Shown in pieces: positions 60,671 to 64,000 of a DNA stretch of 64,000 bases. Within the stretch, counting starts at the first letter, position 1. Each line of letters starts with the position of its first letter. Origin of the DNA: Microbacterium sp. Leaf288 (GTDB lineage: Bacteria > Actinomycetota > Actinomycetes > Actinomycetales > Microbacteriaceae); assembly GCF_001422925.1 (NCBI RefSeq), contig NZ_LMNI01000010.1:124001-188000 (forward strand). The letters run 5' to 3'. The notes under the pieces were generated by a model. It saw only the letters and a list, made by a program, of their open reading frames with translations, searched no databases and was not told the origin of the DNA. Both the position numbers and the translations under genes were made by a program.

Positions 60671-62344
60671 ATGACCGCCGCGACGCCGGGCGAGCCGGGT
60701 GCGCCCGCGGCTCCCTCCCGCACGGGCGGGACCGCGCCGGAGGGAGCCGACCGCACGCGTGGCCGCACCGCGATGCTCAACCAGCTGCTGCTGACCGCGG
60801 TGGTGTTCGTGCTGGGTGTGCTCGTGGCGATCGGGCCGTTCGGCGGCGAGCCGGTGCTGTTCTTCCTCGGGGTCGTCCTCGTCGTCGCGGTGACGGCTGC
60901 CACGCTCGTGGTGCCCTGGGGCCGACTGCGGTACGGGTGGGTCGCGGTGGTCCCCGCCGTCGACATCGTCGCCATCACCCTCATGCAGGTCGCCGCGCCC
61001 GACACGGTGCTGGGTCTGCTGTGGATCTTCCCCGCGACGTGGCTCGCCGGCGGATTCGGGCTGCTCGGCCTCTTCGGCGTGATCGTGGCCATCGCGGGCA
61101 TCGTCAGCGTGCTCACGGCGCTCAGCGCCACCGAGGTCACGTACCGGACGTTCCTGCTGCCGCTGGTGATCGTCGCCGTCGCCGCCACCAGCCACCTCAA
61201 CGCGCGCAGGTCGGATGCGCAACGGATGCTGCTGGCCAAGCAGTCTGCGCTGCTGGCGAGCGTGCTCGCGCGCACCCGGCGCCAGGAGCAGGTCGTCACG
61301 GAGGTGCTGGACGCCGTCGACTTCGGCGTGGTCCGCATGGGAGCGAGCGGCCGGGTCGCGGTCACGAACGAGGCCCACGGCAAGCTCCTGCAGGGATTCG
61401 AGCTCGACCCCGACGGCATCGAGGTGCCGGCATTCCGTGACGACGGCACCTCGCCGCTGCCGCCCGACGAGTTCCCCCTCGAGCGCGCGCGCCGCGGGGA
61501 GGCGTTCGACGACCAAGTGGTGTGGTTCGGGGCGGAGCCCGGACCGCGTCGCGCGCTCACGATCACGGCGCGACGCCTCATCGACCCGGACGGCGGCGAC
61601 GCGGGTGCGGTGGTCGTCTCGCGCGACGTGACCGCCGAGCTCAGCGCCCTCCGCGCGCGCGACGACCTCGTGGCCTCGGTGTCGCACGAGCTGCGGACCC
61701 CGCTCACCTCGATCCTCGGCTACCTCGACCTGGCCATCGAGGATCCCGACACCCCCGACGCGGTGCGCGCCAGCCTCGACGTGGCCGAGCGCAACGCCGA
61801 GCGGCTGCTGCGCATCGTCGCCGACATCCTCGCGGCATCGAGTTCGTCGCCGTCGTCGGTCGAGGCATCCCTCGCCCCTCAGCTCCTCGATGCGCGGGAC
61901 CTCGTGCGCGGCGCGGCGGCCGACGCCCTCCCGCGGGCCGCCGCACGGGCGATCACGATCGACGAGACGGGTCTCGAGCCGGCGACCGCGTGGGCCGACC
62001 CGCTGCGGCTGCGGCAGGTCGTCGACAACCTCGTGTCGAACGCCATCGCCTACAACAAGGACGGCGGCACCGTGTTCGTCGGCACGACGACGGACGGCAC
62101 GTCGAGCTGGATCCTGGTGCGGGACACCGGCGTCGGCATCTCTGACGCCGACCGCTCGCGGCTCTTCCAGCGCTACTACAAGGCGGGCGGCGAGCGCAGG
62201 TCGGGCACCGGCCTCGGCCTGGCCATCACCCGCGACATCGTGCGTGCGCATGGTGGCGAGCTCGCGCTGCACAGCGCGCCCGGCGTCGGGTCGACCTTCA
62301 TCGTGAAGCTGCCCGCGATCGGCCCGGAAGGAGAAGAAGGATGA
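60671..62344 (+). CDS. Sensor histidine kinase
   Basis: 557 aa. About six membrane segments (38-175) form the sensor part. A PAS-like domain (about 205-320; VLDAVDFGVVRMGASGRVAV) precedes the HisKA domain with the phospho-site His339 in SVSHELRTPLTSILG. The HATPase domain has DNLVSNAIAYNKDGG, DTGVGIS and GTGLGLAITRDIV. The signal is unknown. Its stop overlaps the next gene (ATGA), so a GGDEF-like membrane protein is cotranslated with it. Confidence 0.93.
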   Translation: MTAATPGEPGAPAAPSRTGGTAPEGADRTRGRTAMLNQLLLTAVVFVLGVLVAIGPFGGEPVLFFLGVVLVVAVTAATLVVPWGRLRYGWVAVVPAVDIVAITLMQVAAPDTVLGLLWIFPATWLAGGFGLLGLFGVIVAIAGIVSVLTALSATEVTYRTFLLPLVIVAVAATSHLNARRSDAQRMLLAKQSALLASVLARTRRQEQVVTEVLDAVDFGVVRMGASGRVAVTNEAHGKLLQGFELDPDGIEVPAFRDDGTSPLPPDEFPLERARRGEAFDDQVVWFGAEPGPRRALTITARRLIDPDGGDAGAVVVSRDVTAELSALRARDDLVASVSHELRTPLTSILGYLDLAIEDPDTPDAVRASLDVAERNAERLLRIVADILAASSSSPSSVEASLAPQLLDARDLVRGAAADALPRAAARAITIDETGLEPATAWADPLRLRQVVDNLVSNAIAYNKDGGTVFVGTTTDGTSSWILVRDTGVGISDADRSRLFQRYYKAGGERRSGTGLGLAITRDIVRAHGGELALHSAPGVGSTFIVKLPAIGPEGEEG

Positions 62345-63507
62345 CCCTCGATCTGGCGAGCGTGCTCCTCATGACCGCGCTGGTCGTCAACGTCAGCGGC
62401 GTGCTGTTCATCCTCGAGACGCTGCTGCGACGGGACGAGGGCGCGGGGCGCATCTGGTCGATCGCGTTCCTCGCGGCGATGCTCACCACCCTCGCGTACA
62501 CGATCTGGGTGCAGTCGGAAGGCGCGTGGTGGGCCATCGCCGTCGGCAACGCGGCGTTCGTCGCGGGCACCGGCTGCATGTGGCTGGGATGCCGCCGCTT
62601 CAACGGGCGCGACATGCGATGGTCGGCGATCCTCGTCGCCGCAGCGGTGGCCGCGTCGGCTGCGGCGGTCGCGATCGAGGGGGAGGGCGGCGGCGATTGG
62701 GCGGGCGCGCTGTGGATGTTCGTGCCGCTGCTCGCCTTCGCCGGTGCGGGGGCTGTCGAGTGCCTCCGCGGCGACATGCGGGAGTCTCGCACGGCGTGGG
62801 TGCTCGGGGCGGTCCTCGGGTTCCAGTCGCTGTACTACGTGTCGCGCACCACGGCCTTCGTGACCTCCGGCCCCGACAGCGCGCTGTTCCAGACCGCGTT
62901 CGGCACGATCAGCACCAGCTACCTCACCGTGACACTCACGATCGTGGCCGTCGTCGTGACCTCGGTGCTCCGGGCGAGCCGTGCCCCGATGCGCGGCTAC
63001 CTGCGCGAGACCCAGGCTGTGGACGAGGAGCAGGGCATCCTCACCGAGGGCTCCTTCGCCGTCGTGCTCGAGGGCATGTGCCGGCGTGCCGAGCGCCGCT
63101 TCGAGCCGATCGCGGTGACCGCTGTGCGCCTGGACGACCTCGACCAGATCTCCACCGCGTTCGGCAGCGACGTCGCCGGGGCGCTGGCGGCGACGTGGCG
63201 CACCGGCGTGCGCCACCACGCACCGACGAACGCCGTCGTGGGGCAGGACGGCCATACCGGGCTGGTGGTCGGTCTGGCGGTCTCGTCCGCGCAGGAGGCG
63301 CGCCGGCAGGCGGGCGCGATCTACCGAGGCCTCTTCGACGACCTCGGCAAGGTCGGCGGGGGAGTGATCCCGGTGGTCGGCGTCGGCGTCGCGCTCAGCG
63401 AGACGGCCGGGTACGAACCCGCCGAGCTCATCCGTGTCGCCCGCGAGGCGGCGAGCCGCGCAGCCGCGAACGTCGAGACGTCTGTGCTCGTCGACGAGGG
63501 CGAGTAG
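62341..63507 (+). CDS. Membrane protein with degenerate GGDEF-like domain
   Basis: 388 aa. Six or seven membrane segments (about 1-212) and a cytoplasmic domain (about 232-385) whose fold pattern resembles diguanylate cyclases: FEPIAVTAVRLDDLDQIST, then DGHTGLVVGLAVSSAQEARR. The signature reads GQDGH instead of GGDEF, and the metal aspartates are not conserved, so cyclase activity is unlikely. It may bind c-di-GMP or another nucleotide, or act as a kinase partner. Coupled to the kinase gene. Confidence 0.75.
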   Translation: MTLDLASVLLMTALVVNVSGVLFILETLLRRDEGAGRIWSIAFLAAMLTTLAYTIWVQSEGAWWAIAVGNAAFVAGTGCMWLGCRRFNGRDMRWSAILVAAAVAASAAAVAIEGEGGGDWAGALWMFVPLLAFAGAGAVECLRGDMRESRTAWVLGAVLGFQSLYYVSRTTAFVTSGPDSALFQTAFGTISTSYLTVTLTIVAVVVTSVLRASRAPMRGYLRETQAVDEEQGILTEGSFAVVLEGMCRRAERRFEPIAVTAVRLDDLDQISTAFGSDVAGALAATWRTGVRHHAPTNAVVGQDGHTGLVVGLAVSSAQEARRQAGAIYRGLFDDLGKVGGGVIPVVGVGVALSETAGYEPAELIRVAREAASRAAANVETSVLVDEGE

Positions 63508-63537
63508 CGGCATCCGCCCGCCGTCGCGGCGCGTGCG

Positions 63538-64000
63538 TCAGGCGGTGAGTCGATAGCCGACGCCGCGCACGGTCTCGATCCACCGCGGCTGTGCGGGCGA
63601 CTCGCCGAGCTTGCGCCGGAGGTTCGCCATGTGCACCTCGATCGCGCGGGCGTCGCTGTCGGACACGAAGTCGCTCACCGCGTACTGGTCGCCGCGGAGC
63701 ATCAGGGCGAGATCGGACTTCGCACGCACGCGCCGGCCCGCCACGAGCAGGTCGGCGAGGATGTCGAACTCGCTGCGCGTCAGCTCGACGTCCTGATCGT
63801 CGACGGTGACGAGGTGCGTCGAGGCGTTCAGGCGCAGCCCGTGGTGCTCGAGCCACACGCCGTCGGGCGGCCCGTTCTCGCTCACGGCGTCGAGGTCGGC
63901 GGGGGTGACATGCCGCGGCCGGCGCAGCATGGCGTCGATCCGGGCACGCAGCTCACGAGGGCGGAAGGGCTTGGCGACGTAGTCGTCGGCCCCCGCCTCG
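63538..64000 (-). CDS. OmpR-family response regulator, C-terminal part
   Basis: The 5' end lies beyond the window. The visible part begins at the end of the receiver domain (EAGADDYVAKPFRPRELRAR with the conserved Lys-Pro) and contains a complete winged-helix DNA-binding domain: LTRSEFDILADLLVAGRRVR and DARAIEVHMANLRRKLGESP, ending TVRGVGYRLTA. It is convergent with the kinase/GGDEF-like pair (30-base gap) and is its likely partner, though orthology is not proven. Confidence 0.9.
   Translation of the reverse strand, partial: EAGADDYVAKPFRPRELRARIDAMLRRPRHVTPADLDAVSENGPPDGVWLEHHGLRLNASTHLVTVDDQDVELTRSEFDILADLLVAGRRVRAKSDLALMLRGDQYAVSDFVSDSDARAIEVHMANLRRKLGESPAQPRWIETVRGVGYRLTA

Noticed and set aside
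59156..62272. A 1038-codon open frame on the minus strand
   Set aside because: Antisense to the GIY-YIG, unknown and histidine kinase genes; composition is that of a GC-rich shadow frame.
62341..63507. Active diguanylate cyclase
   Set aside because: The GGDEF signature is GQDGH and the metal-binding aspartates are missing, so catalysis is not supported.
1..64000. CRISPR array, tRNA or rRNA genes, insertion sequences, prophage
   Set aside because: No regularly spaced repeats, cloverleaf sequences, transposase or phage structural genes were seen; only short dyads and tandem repeats occur.

Overview
The window is about 70% G+C and fits a member of the Microbacteriaceae, most likely Microbacterium. 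That assignment rests on gene order and protein families. It has an actinobacterial division/cell-wall cluster with sepF, yggT and wag31 and no ftsA. It has an actinobacterial cytochrome bcc-aa3 supercomplex (qcrCAB, ctaC, ctaD, ctaE, ctaF). It also has families largely confined to Actinobacteria (DUF3040, DUF3043, DUF6318, DUF6716, SCO4848-like). The genus is an inference; no rRNA is present.

Layout. 1-19.6 kb is the division and cell-wall (dcw) cluster: mraZ, rsmH, an FtsL-like gene, ftsI, murF, mraY, murD, ftsW, murG, a lipoprotein/GntR insertion, murC, ftsQ, ftsZ, yggS, sepF, yggT, wag31, lspA and a pseudouridine synthase. murE, ddl and pgeF, which often occur in such clusters, are not in their usual places. 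19.7-31.5 kb holds housekeeping genes: NUDIX, GNAT, DinB-like, dnaE, a membrane protein, hisD, nrdR, pyrD, DUF3043, an M20 peptidase and an A-type Fe-S carrier. 31.7-40.7 kb is respiration: ctaC-ctaD-ctaF on the plus strand and ctaE-qcrC-qcrA-qcrB on the minus strand, with a PP2C phosphatase and a rhodanese protein between them. 40.9-44.6 kb has trpD, a small membrane protein, a PHP-domain protein, a SHOCT fragment and a stand-alone 5'-3' exonuclease. 44.9-49.3 kb is a four-gene, translationally coupled nonulosonic-acid operon (polysialyltransferase-like protein, NeuA-phosphatase fusion, NeuB without a SAF domain, DUF6716 protein), followed by two secreted proteins on the opposite strand. 50.5-57.4 kb is mixed accessory and redox genes. 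57.5-64 kb has rpsA with a structured leader, a GIY-YIG protein, an unknown protein, and a signalling unit (histidine kinase, degenerate GGDEF membrane protein, convergent response regulator cut by the window end).

How it works together. The dcw genes make and polymerise lipid II and place the septum. The cta/qcr genes form one oxidase supercomplex split into two divergent transcription units that both leave this window intact. The 44.9-49.3 kb operon appears to make and polymerise a sialic-acid-like sugar; the absence of an epimerase and the NeuB architecture suggest Kdn rather than Neu5Ac.

Expression. About twenty genes have a TANNNT hexamer 6-9 nt before the start codon, the arrangement expected for leaderless transcription. 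Others carry a clear Shine-Dalgarno. No tRNA, rRNA, insertion sequence, prophage gene or CRISPR array was seen. All functions are inferred from sequence reading; no database search was run.
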